Below, one piece after another: positions 53,401 to 60,938 of a DNA stretch of 64,000 nucleotides; the first letter of the stretch is position 1; the number at the start of each line of letters is the position of its first letter. A model generated the notes under the pieces. That model saw only the letters and a program-made list of their open reading frames with translations, was not told the DNA's origin and did no database searches. Both the position numbers and the translations under genes were made by a program. The DNA lies in NCBI GenBank assembly GCA_903936705.1, contig CAIZWN010000044.1, positions 149,906 to 213,905 of the forward strand, written 5' to 3'. The DNA comes from an uncultured Myxococcales bacterium (GTDB lineage Bacteria; Myxococcota_A; UBA9042; DTJE01).

Positions 53401-56260
53401 CCTTTGACAGGCGCCCCCCCGAACCCGAGTACTCGAACAGGAACAGGGCTTCCCCGTTGAACTCGATTCGTTCCAGCCGGGGCGGGGTCAGAGGTGTGTC
53501 GCATACCTCTTGGTCCACGGGCGCCTCCCAGTCTCCAGCATATCGGAAGACCAGGGGGGGCTGCCCGGCGCGGCCCCGGGATTGCAACAGGCCCCGGGTG
53601 TCGTATGTTTCCATCGTCCCGTCGTCCAGCACGCGCAGCCAAGTCCCGTCCTTCTGCGCCGTCAGCACGGACCCGTCGCCGCCGCCGTAGGACAGCAGCG
53701 CGTCCGCTGGGGGCTTCTCGCCTTCCACGAATCCTGCCAAGCCCGTGCCGCCAGCCAGCAGCGCAGAACCTTCCCCCGGCGCCAGCGAATCCACGCCACC
53801 CAGGGACGCCTCCTGCAGAGGACCGCCCACGCCCTGCAGGCCGGGCAGTGTCGTTGTCCACGGGCGTGTGATCGACTCCACCTCGCCGTCCGCGCTAATG
53901 CGTCGCACCCGCCCGCCGGCATCGCCCGAGCCGGTACCCGTGTCGTAGAACAGCAGTCGATCCTGGTCATCCGTGGCAAGCGTCGTGGGATGGCCGATGG
54001 TCGCGATCGCCGCGGGGCCGTCCTGCAACGCTCCGCCGACGCGGCATTTCGGCATCACAGTGGGATCCTGCAGGCCGTCCACGTGGCGGTAGATGCAACT
54101 CCCGGTGTCCGACGAGTAGTACAACTGCCCCTTCGTGTCGAAGGCCACGTGGAACCAATGTGGCGAGCCTTCCTTCAGGCGCATTTTGTGCAAAACGCCT
54201 TCCTTCGATTCCCAGAGGTCGCCGCCTGGCATCGAGAAGACCGTCCGGTCCGACGTGGGATCCTGGGCCAGCGTCATTGGCGATTGGCCACACAGAGCTG
54301 TGCTGGTTGCCACGCCGCCCTCGGTCGGGCCGGTGCAGTTCGTCTCGTCTCCTCCGCCAATCACCACGGCCGAGGAACCGTCCGGGGCCACCCGGTGCAC
54401 GCCAAGTGTGCTGGCCACCAGCACGCCCCCGCCACGGGCGGCGGTGATGGTTTCAGCCGTTGCCCAGTCGGGCTGGGAGCCGCTGCCTGTGCCAATGCCC
54501 GCGGCCTTCGCCAGCACGCCGGTCTCCGGGTTGCGACTCCAAACCTCGTGCTTGCCACGGAACAGCGTGTACGAAACGCCGTTGGACCGCGCCACACGTG
54601 TGTCCTTCATGTCCGCGTCGGCCACCCCGGCGGCGGCCAGTTCGGCGCGGTGGTCCTTAAGAAAGGGTTCCTGCACGGGGCCGTAAACCCGGGCGGGCAG
54701 GTCGCGTTCGCCCACCAGCAGTATGCGGTCCTTGCGGCACCAGGGCTGGACCAGCCGCGTCAGGCCCTGGAGTTGCCAACCCGGGCCGAAGGGACCGTCG
54801 ATACGGTTGTCCACGACCGCCGTCGTGTGCTCGGTGCGGCTGCGGGCCACTGGGGCCGGCGTCGCGATGGGCTTGCCGTCGCCGCCTGCCAGGACGGCGC
54901 CCGCTGTCGGTTTAGTGAATGACCCGGAGGCCGACTCCAGCAGGCTGGCGGCCGCCGGACGCGAGGCCCGGATCTCCACGTCCACGGCCGCCGTGGTCTT
55001 CGCGGGCTGCGTGCCGTCGTCTGCCTCGGCATCGGCGCCGGCCATTTTCCCGGCCGCTCCCAGGTTTGCCGCCACCACCGGGATAGCGTCGGGAACGGTC
55101 GGGGTTTCCGCTGTCACAGCCATCCTAGCGCTTCCACGGGGGCTGTCGATTCGTAACGCCAGCGACTCCCCGGATGTCGCGTCTGGCAGCCCCACCGGCA
55201 CCTCGAATTCCCCGGACAAGGTGCGCGAGTCGAAGAAGAACGTCAGGCCTACCGGCCCGTTATGGCGCACCAGCGACGGTACGTCGAACCCCACCTGCAG
55301 GGCGCCGCTGCGGGGATCCACTCGGGGGTCTCCGTCCACGAACGGGCTGCGGGAACGGTTCAGCGCCGATAGTTCGGGCCCGCGGACCGCAGGGTCCGGT
55401 GCCGCCGGAAGCGTCGCGGCAAAGGTTGAAAAGTGGTCGGTCTCGAACGCCAGGCGCCCGTCGGCCTCGATCCAGCCCGTTCCCATGTCTACCCAGATTC
55501 CGGCGTCGGGATCGAAGCGGCCTACGGGGACATTGGTGCCTTCCGGCAACGTCACGGACAGCTTTACGCGGGCGGTCAGCGGGCCGAACGGCTGGGCCCC
55601 GCCGGCATCCAGCACCACCGCTGCCAGGCCCGACACGGGCACGCCGGGGGCTTCCGGCAGCGGCGCGGGCAGGCGCAGGTCGTCGCGCAGGGGATCTCCC
55701 AGAAGGATGCGTGCCAGCGTCACGGTGACGTTGGTAGCAAAGGCCCCGGGTTGCACCTCCAGGGAGATGTCCCCGTTGGGGGACGAAACGGTACTGCCCG
55801 CGACCGGAACCTCGACGGAGACCGCTGCGGTCGTCATCAGCACGGGCGGCAACAACACGTCCCCTGACAACCCTCCGGCCAGCGTCCTTTCCGCAGGCAC
55901 AAAGCCTTCGCAACGGATCCGCAAGGCCCTTACGGTTTCCGATGTCGGCAGTGGCATCAGGAACCGCCCTCCCGTGCCGGTCTGCGCAGTCCCATCACCG
56001 TGGGCATCCGGTCCCGCGGCGATCGTGCAACCGGCCAGCGGCTTATCCTCGGGATCCAGTACGGCACCGGCCACCCGCAAAGGCGCGACAGGAAGATCCC
56101 CGATCATCCCGTCGTCGCCAAAAGAATCACCGATCAACACGTCCCCCGCGTCCGGCACGTCAGCAGGGGGGTTCCCGTTCCCACCCTTACACCCTGTCGC
56201 AAGGGCCATCGCCATGACTGTTGTCGCCAGGACCGTCCGGGGATGCCACGCCATCTTCAT
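50459..56260 (-). CDS. RHS/YD-repeat lipoprotein
   Basis: The 1933-residue lipoprotein (lipobox LATGC) has an Asp/Val/Pro linker, then a carboxypeptidase-regulatory-like beta-sandwich ('LDPEDKPLAGCTIAAG', about 65-115), then a domain around 'GDISLEVQPGAFATNVTVTL' that resembles ZU5. A long middle part with propeller-like segments leads into YD repeats ('YDEAGRLAQL', 'YDLAGRITAIDW', 'YDDLGRPTW'). The RHS core end is clear ('LGFHGVPFDPETGLYAIGPRLYDPRTGEF' region). The last 125 or so residues hold one hydrophobic helix and a charged helical tail, with no toxin domain that I know. The start with GGAGA upstream is preferred over a Met 12 codons earlier. RHS shells enclose and deliver toxic tips or act in adhesion. 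Confidence 0.87.
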   Translation of the reverse strand: MKMAWHPRTVLATTVMAMALATGCKGGNGNPPADVPDAGDVLIGDSFGDDGMIGDLPVAPLRVAGAVLDPEDKPLAGCTIAAGPDAHGDGTAQTGTGGRFLMPLPTSETVRALRIRCEGFVPAERTLAGGLSGDVLLPPVLMTTAAVSVEVPVAGSTVSSPNGDISLEVQPGAFATNVTVTLARILLGDPLRDDLRLPAPLPEAPGVPVSGLAAVVLDAGGAQPFGPLTARVKLSVTLPEGTNVPVGRFDPDAGIWVDMGTGWIEADGRLAFETDHFSTFAATLPAAPDPAVRGPELSALNRSRSPFVDGDPRVDPRSGALQVGFDVPSLVRHNGPVGLTFFFDSRTLSGEFEVPVGLPDATSGESLALRIDSPRGSARMAVTAETPTVPDAIPVVAANLGAAGKMAGADAEADDGTQPAKTTAAVDVEIRASRPAAASLLESASGSFTKPTAGAVLAGGDGKPIATPAPVARSRTEHTTAVVDNRIDGPFGPGWQLQGLTRLVQPWCRKDRILLVGERDLPARVYGPVQEPFLKDHRAELAAAGVADADMKDTRVARSNGVSYTLFRGKHEVWSRNPETGVLAKAAGIGTGSGSQPDWATAETITAARGGGVLVASTLGVHRVAPDGSSAVVIGGGDETNCTGPTEGGVATSTALCGQSPMTLAQDPTSDRTVFSMPGGDLWESKEGVLHKMRLKEGSPHWFHVAFDTKGQLYYSSDTGSCIYRHVDGLQDPTVMPKCRVGGALQDGPAAIATIGHPTTLATDDQDRLLFYDTGTGSGDAGGRVRRISADGEVESITRPWTTTLPGLQGVGGPLQEASLGGVDSLAPGEGSALLAGGTGLAGFVEGEKPPADALLSYGGGDGSVLTAQKDGTWLRVLDDGTMETYDTRGLLQSRGRAGQPPLVFRYAGDWEAPVDQEVCDTPLTPPRLERIEFNGEALFLFEYSGSGGRLSKVRDATGRDTVWSSSTGAGTTFQVTLPGEVRVDFRHDEQGLLVERTLELPGQHQGKWTYEYDGQRLLSVMSPIRGGRLIVAADGQVMVAPAAFSAARIASDVRAREAVGVIPLPGGGEVSVAVTRRGLRVGGPGDRTNRWDQDAWGRPTRRVAGDGGVLSMTYDEAGRLAQLVNEDTHETWTYRWGRPEDLPGYRRIVDDRLLERIDPGQHSTRFNWDDAGRVVQRIDPDGGSTNFLWETIGTAMGLLRSMTDAANLVHLYTYDNAGNTSEVFQGRADRTAGWAWHMERDATGRVTRLEDPLTGVVESTWDARGGLLSQRRLSADGLQVLDAWTFTRATTAAWESMGEPVPVSAVLVAEDGEGRTWAETWDENGRRAQRVDPAAGFERYGYDLAGRITAIDWPDDSRQTVEWDDAGRPWHRTFSGPAAGAGTTLEFDAQGRVGKTVGGATREQVTYAVGQGLDTLSVAPNGTTGEGVAFTLHRTRVDDVFDQVLEMLGVGSMRIRRAFDDTVEEVVGLMQDMGGGYVSLAKVGRDDARRVIAIDRANGVQTTRGYDDLGRPTWQEEKATAGTFRIEWRYGEGPRPTGVSLGGVERTYGWDGAGRLTACSDTGETATWDKGSARASSTGGAFTRDAGGRLTDDGTATLEFDALGRVTKRTPKVGGAGVLEVRYGAGGLPAQALVDGAEVARYHYDELGRRVERITAEGAWHYGYLPDTNRPFRISEPSGREWMLVDVEGPLGFGAAVAKDGSQVFVHYDPYQRVIGWSDQAGTFVPADEECFGLPRTTPATGGPQLGFHGVPFDPETGLYAIGPRLYDPRTGEFLQPEPEGFSPLAGSYTYAGGDPVLRADPNGRFLLWALAGGLAIGAGILYEMRELATGNNAQQVREANEATQRAVDIRKQEDDATDVATDKENRFRRLSVQGGEVAVKGVAESIKGVTNPAQSAGDAVDAARETLQNIVEDQVQKSQQTTPAPQGGTPP

Positions 56261-56391
56261 GCAGACTCTCCGCGCGGGGGATACCAGACAGATCATCCGT
56301 CCAGGAACCCGTGATAGGACGAATGCTATCCGGAAGGCATTGCGTGTTGCCAGGGGAATTGAATATGTTCGGCAGGCATGTCCCTAGGAGC

Positions 56392-56483
56392 CTGAAGCAT
56401 CTTTAGCATGGTCGCGGACCCTATCGTGTCAGGCTGGAAAAACACCACGATTTCAATGCGGACGAAGTTTGAGCTAGGGACAG
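56392..56483 (-). pseudogene. IS terminal end with first transposase codons (remnant 2)
   Basis: About 88 nt match remnant 1 (38143-38228) at roughly 80% identity by hand. On the minus strand it begins TGTC at about 56482 and runs through the leader to an intact start reading MLKMLQ, after which homology is lost at once. The rest of the IS is absent. Confidence 0.6.
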
Positions 56484-56549
56484 CCGCTATCCCGTCCTCA
56501 CAACGCACCTCCGTGCGATATCAAACCATCCGGGTCGCCCGCGGCGGCT

Positions 56550-56714
56550 GCCTGGGCAAGGCGGCTGCGCTGAGCGGCATCGTGGCCGGCCTGGGGGCCA
56601 GCGGCGTCGGGCGTGCAGCGCGCCTCGGTCTGGGGCATCGCGATCCTCGAATGGGCCGTCCTGGTTACGGTTGTCAGCTTCATAGCTGTGCGGCTGCGAC
56701 GTTGCGGCCACATC
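56550..56714 (+). pseudogene. deleted, frameshifted copy of the DUF998 gene
   Basis: The sequence matches the DUF998 gene (48548-48598 and 48832-48945) closely, but 233 bp between are missing. The join lies at CGTCGG (56605-56610), a hexamer present at both ends of the missing segment in the intact gene (48593-48598 and 48826-48831). The deletion shifts the frame and the 5' part is absent. Confidence 0.75.
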
Positions 56715-56771
56715 GTTCCGAATAGGCGCCAAACCGGTTTTGCAGAGGTGTGCGAAACCGGGTTGTCATAG

Positions 56772-56800
56772 TTGACATCCAGATAGGTGGCTGTTACTTA
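56772..56800 (+). promoter_or_regulatory. candidate promoter of the TM2/DUF2752 pair
   Basis: Consensus TTGACA (56772-56777), a 17-nt spacer and TACTTA (56795-56800), about 21 nt of leader. The -10 is weak. Confidence 0.4.
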
Positions 56801-56827
56801 CATTTCTCCTCTTTCGGGACATCTTGA

Positions 56828-57205
56828 ATGAGCACCGTTGATACGTTCTTCGTCCAACGAATGGGCAGCGAGGACGGACCTCACACGGTTCTGGACCTCC
56901 AGATGATGGTCCGCAACGGTTCCTTGAAGTGCAACACACTGATCAGAAAGGAATCCGGAGGAATGTGGTTCCAGGCCGCCGATGTTCCAGGGCTTTTTTC
57001 GGAAAAGGAATGGCTTACCACCCTGCTGCTGTCGTTCTTCCTGGGTTGGTTGGCCGTCGATCGGTTCTACCTGGGATATACCGGTCTTGGTGTCGTCAAG
57101 TTGCTGACGCTGGGCGGCTGCGGCGTCTGGACACTCATCGACCTGATCCTGGTGGCCACCGGCAAGATGACCGACTCGAATGGACTTCAGTTGCGAAAGA
57201 CCTGA
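56828..57205 (+). CDS. GYF-2/TM2-domain membrane protein
   Basis: This 125-residue protein joins an N-terminal GYF_2-like domain ('[25 protein letters not shown]', about 8-55) to a TM2 domain: two helices around '[36 protein letters not shown]' with the conserved DRFYLG. The ribosome site is poor. TM2 proteins often pair with DUF2752 genes, as here. Function unknown. Confidence 0.85.
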   Translation: MSTVDTFFVQRMGSEDGPHTVLDLQMMVRNGSLKCNTLIRKESGGMWFQAADVPGLFSEKEWLTTLLLSFFLGWLAVDRFYLGYTGLGVVKLLTLGGCGVWTLIDLILVATGKMTDSNGLQLRKT

Positions 57206-57218
57206 TTCCCTACGTCTT

Positions 57219-57683
57219 ATGGGGCAGGATGCGGTGGATGCGCCCCTCCAGCGAACTGTTACGGCCCGCTTGGCAAAAAAGACGGACGCCTTCCACCTGA
57301 TCGCGTGGTTAGCCATTCTGGCGGCCATTATCTGTGATCCAATCCGCTTGAAGGGAACCACCAGTTTATGCCTGTTTCGCCATTTGACCGGCGGCATCGA
57401 CTGTCCGGGATGCGGCCTGGTCCGATCATGGTGCGCGACGGCGCATGGGGACTTTGGCGACGCTATTGCCCGACACCTGTTCGGTCCTGCAACGTTCTTC
57501 CTGTTGCTGGCTGCCCTGATTGCCTTCAGATTCACCCGACCCGCAGGTGAGGTCTTTGAAACCTGGCTGGCCCGCATCTGGCGATCCAGCCGGAGTACTC
57601 GCATGATGTCGGCCCTGGGCGCGGTGGCCTGGATCTCGTGGGCTGCGGCACGAATGGTGAGTGGCATGGCTGGGAACGGCTGA
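57219..57683 (+). CDS. DUF2752-domain membrane protein
   Basis: The protein has about 154 residues with the family core 'CLFRHLTGGIDCPGCGLVRS' and flanking hydrophobic helices. The CPGCGLxR motif could bind metal. The start is uncertain; I chose the ATG at 57219, 13 nt after the TM2 gene, with no clear ribosome site, suggesting coupling. Confidence 0.82.
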   Translation: MGQDAVDAPLQRTVTARLAKKTDAFHLIAWLAILAAIICDPIRLKGTTSLCLFRHLTGGIDCPGCGLVRSWCATAHGDFGDAIARHLFGPATFFLLLAALIAFRFTRPAGEVFETWLARIWRSSRSTRMMSALGAVAWISWAAARMVSGMAGNG

Positions 57684-57707
57684 TACTTCCTCATTCCGCC
57701 GACATGC

Positions 57708-57900
57708 TGTCCCTCCTCAATAATCCATCTGCATGGAGTTGCCGGTCTTTTCCCGCCCTCGGCAGGCAGGCAGCCCAACCATGAATCGATTGCTCCAGAA
57801 GCTGTTCAGTTTGGCCATGGCGACGATCAAGACCCGGGACGACCTGGTCCTTGAAAACTTCGCCCTCCAACGGCAGATCGAGATCCTGCAGAGGACCGGT
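57708..57900 (+). pseudogene. IS terminal end with truncated transposase start (remnant 3)
   Basis: It begins TGTCCCTCCTCAATAATCC at 57708, followed by a leader and, from 57781, a frame 'MNRLLQKLFSL...' with 'TRDDLVLENFALQRQIEIL', again the N-terminus of an rve-type transposase. Homology ends after 'QRTGGR'. The terminal sequence matches remnant 4 (58727-58797). Confidence 0.6.
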
Positions 57901-57982
57901 GGGCGCGTTGCAGGCTGTGCAGATTACATGCTACGTTACCGACCTTGCCGCAGGTCGACCTGTCTGCAGAAGGAGTTCTTCG

Positions 57983-58666
57983 ATGGTCATGCATCCGGTT
58001 CGGCTGCTCCTCACAATCGATTGGCATGGGACATCATTTCCCGCCCGTGTGTCCCGGCAACTCGCCGCGATCGCTGTTGTGGCCGCTTGCCTGGTGTTGC
58101 CGGGATGTGTTGATGACGCGGGTGCCGGTTCCAACTCGGACATTCCACAGTCCGCCGACAGTCCTGCTGCGGTAGTACTGGCCTCCGACATTCCGATCGC
58201 CCATACGCCGCCAGGTGGCTATGGGTCCGAGTTTCCGCAACCAGTCCTGACCACATGTACCGAGCCACTGGTGGCAGAAGCACCCGACCTCAGAGGGATG
58301 TGGAAGACTGAAAGCGCAGTGCGTTATGGTCAGCCTGTGCTGCCCGACGACGCCATCTACCAGCACTTTCAGCGAATCGAGCAGTGTGGCGATCGTTTGG
58401 TGGTCACGGCCGGCGGTGTCATCCATGACATGCGTTGCGATGGCACCGAGGCTAATGGCGTTCACGATGTGCTTGAATCCGACTTCACGACGCAGATCAC
58501 GGTCGTTGCAACCTACGAGGCCGGCGTACATGTCCTGCGACCAGTCGGGATTCCAGTAGAGGTTACGCGCCGCCTCGACGGCAGCAAGCTCGCCTGGTCT
58601 TACCTTGGTCTCGAGGTGACGTTGGTGCGCATTGGCGGACCGGACGCGCCGCCGCCTGTGAATTGA
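57983..58666 (+). CDS. small lipoprotein of unknown function
   Basis: The 227-residue protein starts at ATG 57983 with AAGGAG 7 nt upstream. The N-terminal region is long and basic before the hydrophobic helix and lipobox (LPGC, Cys about 42). The mature part looks like a small beta-barrel ('RGMWKTESAVRYGQPVL', 'VVTAGGVIHDM', 'TRRLDGSKLAWSYLGLEVTLVRI'), with the feel of a lipocalin-type domain. It is flanked by two copies of the same IS end, so it may be passenger DNA. Confidence 0.7.
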   Translation: MVMHPVRLLLTIDWHGTSFPARVSRQLAAIAVVAACLVLPGCVDDAGAGSNSDIPQSADSPAAVVLASDIPIAHTPPGGYGSEFPQPVLTTCTEPLVAEAPDLRGMWKTESAVRYGQPVLPDDAIYQHFQRIEQCGDRLVVTAGGVIHDMRCDGTEANGVHDVLESDFTTQITVVATYEAGVHVLRPVGIPVEVTRRLDGSKLAWSYLGLEVTLVRIGGPDAPPPVN

Positions 58667-58726
58667 ACCCTTCAGATCGTCCGGATTCCAGCCTCCAGGA
58701 CCCTGTGCCTTAGGTTTATTCCATCC

Positions 58727-58797
58727 TGTCCCTCCTCAATAATCCGTCTGCGTTGAATTGCTTGTCTTTTCCAGCCCTAGGCAGGCAGGCTGCACCA
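58727..58797 (+). repeat. IS terminal end without transposase (remnant 4)
   Basis: About 70 nt match 57708-57776 at over 80% identity, starting with the same TGTCCCTCCTCAATAATCC and ending GGCAGGCAGGC. No transposase sequence follows. The next 217 nt to the higA stop carry no gene, only a CGGCCG-AAAA-CGGCCG repeat at 58964-58979. Confidence 0.6.
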
Positions 58798-59014
58798 CCA
58801 GTACGTGCGCTGCGACAGCTGAAAGGTCTCCTGCGTCGAGGCGAATCCGGACCCAGGCGGATGAGTGCGTCCGATCCCGCATCGACGGCCTTTCAACACC
58901 TGCTACGACTGCCCGATTCTCAGTCGTCGCGCCGTCAACAGTATCGGTTCTGGCGCTTCATACCGGCCGAAAACGGCCGATGGACTTTTGAGGAGGCACA
59001 AGCGGGTCCGCGAA

Positions 59015-59314
59015 CTAGGCCACGGTCCCCGCCCAGGGCTTGATCCGGGCGAGTTCCTTGCCGAGCGCGGCTTCCGCCACTTCGGTGTCGTGGGCCACCT
59101 GCGCCCGCAGCCAGTAGCCGCTCGATAGGCTGAAGAAGCGGCAGAGGCGCAGGTCTGTGTTGGCCGTGATGGAGCGCTTCCCGGCCACGATCTCTCCGAT
59201 GCGCTGGGCAGAGACCCCGATCTCCTTGGCGAGCCGGTACTTCGAGATGCCCATCGGCACCAGGAACTCCTCGAGCAGCAACTCACCCGGCGTCACGGGC
59301 TTGAGTCTTGTCAT
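59015..59314 (-). CDS. higA: HigA-type antitoxin
   Basis: A 99-residue XRE protein nearly identical to the antitoxin half at 5426-5725, with helix-turn-helix 'SKYRLAKEIGVSAQRIGEI'. GAGGAGGGA lies 4-5 nt before the ATG. It sits 12 nt after the higB stop. It should bind HigB and repress the shared promoter. Confidence 0.88.
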   Translation of the reverse strand: MTRLKPVTPGELLLEEFLVPMGISKYRLAKEIGVSAQRIGEIVAGKRSITANTDLRLCRFFSLSSGYWLRAQVAHDTEVAEAALGKELARIKPWAGTVA

Positions 59315-59326
59315 GATCTCCCTCCT

Positions 59327-59605
59327 CTAGTGGTAATCGACGATCTCGACGTTTTTCGCGCCCGCGCTCGTCCAGCGAAAGCAGACCCGGAACTGGTCAT
59401 TCACGCGAATGATGTGCTGCCCGGAGCGGTCACCCTTCAGTGCCTCGAGCCTGTTGCCAGGCGGCACGCGGAGATCATCCAGCCGAGCCGCGATCTCGAG
59501 CTGGCGAAGCTTCCGCCTCGCCACCGACTCGATGTCGGCGAAGCGACGGACTCGGCGTCCCCGCGCGAGAGCCTCCGTATCTCCGTCCTTGAACGAGATG
59601 ATCAT
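59327..59605 (-). CDS. higB: HigB/RelE-type toxin
   Basis: A 92-residue ribosome-dependent mRNA interferase ending VDYH-TAG. Compared with the copy at 5.1 kb it has an intact stop, Ile instead of Ser in 'GQHIIRV', and Arg and Ala in place of Gly and Val in the N-terminal third. Toxin-first order followed by an XRE antitoxin is typical of higBA. Confidence 0.9.
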   Translation of the reverse strand: MIISFKDGDTEALARGRRVRRFADIESVARRKLRQLEIAARLDDLRVPPGNRLEALKGDRSGQHIIRVNDQFRVCFRWTSAGAKNVEIVDYH

Positions 59606-59610
59606 GGGGA

Positions 59611-59639
59611 ATAGTATCGCAACGCAGGATTAACGTCAA
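59611..59639 (-). promoter_or_regulatory. higBA promoter, copy 2
   Basis: Minus-strand TTGACG (59634-59639), 17-nt spacer and TACTAT (59611-59616), ending 5 nt before the higB ATG, so again potentially leaderless. The upstream GTGA-GACA-TCAC repeat is conserved with copy 1. Confidence 0.6.
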
Positions 59640-59685
59640 GCGTGATGTCTCACAGTGAGGGAGTATAAGACACAGTCCCTAGCCA

Positions 59686-60786
59686 TCATTCCGTCACCGT
59701 GCCCACCTGGAATCGAACGCGACCGACAAGCTGCCCCGAATCGGTGATCATATCCACTCGCCAATCTCCGGTCCCTGGTGCGTTCCGGTAGGTCCAGGTC
59801 CTGAAACCGGTCTCGCGTCCACCGCTGAGTTCGTGGTCCAGAGGACCTCCAGATGGATCCTCGTTCCGATACCACTGAAATTGAACCGGTTGCTTCCAGC
59901 GCGCTGGCGCCGCGACCCGAAACCATGCGTACACGCGCTGAACTTCGGCTTGAAAATGGTCGGATTGCCCCAGCAGCTGGCGGTCCTGAATCGCCGTCCC
60001 GGCAGCGGTCTGCGCGCATACGACCGGCACCGGCGGCAGGTATGGGGCGACAAGCACCATCGAGCCGGTGGACAGCCCGATTGCAAGAATGAACCACAAC
60101 AGTCCGCGAAGCCGGTCGGTACGCCTGGCGGCAATGACCGCAGCCGAAGCCGCGATTGACGCCACGGCTGCGCACGACAGCATCGATACACGAAGCGGCA
60201 GTTCCAGCAGCACCGTGGCAACGGGTACCAGGGCGGCGAACATCGTAACTCCGCTGAACACCCCCAGTCCCAGCGGCCGCTCGAGCACGACGGCCCGATA
60301 GGGGTACTCAAAGCAACTGAAGAACGCCATTACCCCAAGCAGTAAAGGGAAGATCACGTTCGACGAAGGCCAGGTCGCGGACGCCGCCCACACCGGAACA
60401 AGATAGAAAAGTACGTTCTGGTAAAGGGCGACCGAGGCTGTCACCCCGGCCGACGGCAACAGCCTCCTGATCCGCACGCGTCCATCCGGCAGTCCCGATT
60501 CGACCGTCTGCGCATTTGGCTGCGCGTCCGGCGACGCGTCCGGCAAGGCGTCCGGCGATGCATCCGCCAATGCGTCCGGCGACGCGTCCGGCGTCCCGCC
60601 AGGAACCGCCACGACCTTCCTGCGGTGCTTCAGGAACCAGGCAAGCCCCCACGCCAACATCAGGGTCGCCAGGGCAATCGGCGCATAGCGCACGCCCCGT
60701 CGCACGAACACAACCGTTGCTATTCCCAGACCAAGCGATACCCACGGCCCGTATTTTCGGTTCAATCGCTCGTAGTCCAACGGCAT
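59686..60786 (-). CDS. DUF5924/DUF2914-type membrane protein
   Basis: The protein has about 366 residues. Two N-terminal helices (about 15-55) are followed by an acidic Ala/Pro/Asp repeat linker ('DASPDAL' units, about 65-95), four to five helices, and a C-terminal extracytoplasmic domain with 'RVYAWFRVAAPARWKQPVQFQWYRN', characteristic of DUF2914. I prefer the ATG at 60786, since AAGGCGG lies 6 nt upstream of it but too close to the in-frame GTG at 60792. Function unknown. Divergent from the flavoprotein gene. Confidence 0.8.
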   Translation of the reverse strand: MPLDYERLNRKYGPWVSLGLGIATVVFVRRGVRYAPIALATLMLAWGLAWFLKHRRKVVAVPGGTPDASPDALADASPDALPDASPDAQPNAQTVESGLPDGRVRIRRLLPSAGVTASVALYQNVLFYLVPVWAASATWPSSNVIFPLLLGVMAFFSCFEYPYRAVVLERPLGLGVFSGVTMFAALVPVATVLLELPLRVSMLSCAAVASIAASAAVIAARRTDRLRGLLWFILAIGLSTGSMVLVAPYLPPVPVVCAQTAAGTAIQDRQLLGQSDHFQAEVQRVYAWFRVAAPARWKQPVQFQWYRNEDPSGGPLDHELSGGRETGFRTWTYRNAPGTGDWRVDMITDSGQLVGRVRFQVGTVTE

Positions 60787-60938
60787 CGCCACCCGCCTTC
60801 GACCTGCCAGCCAAACACGCCGGCTATTTCGTTTACACCCTCAGCGCCAACAGGGGCAAGTCGGCAATGCCCGCACGGCGTTTGACCCGCCTCGGACGCT
60901 CCCGTATCCTGCGGCCAGGCATCCACGGGAGCGCCTTC

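Noticed and set aside
60516..60938. Upstream extension of the COG2509 flavoprotein
   Set aside because: It lies antisense to the DUF5924/DUF2914 gene, and the GTG at 60939 has a well-placed GGGAG.
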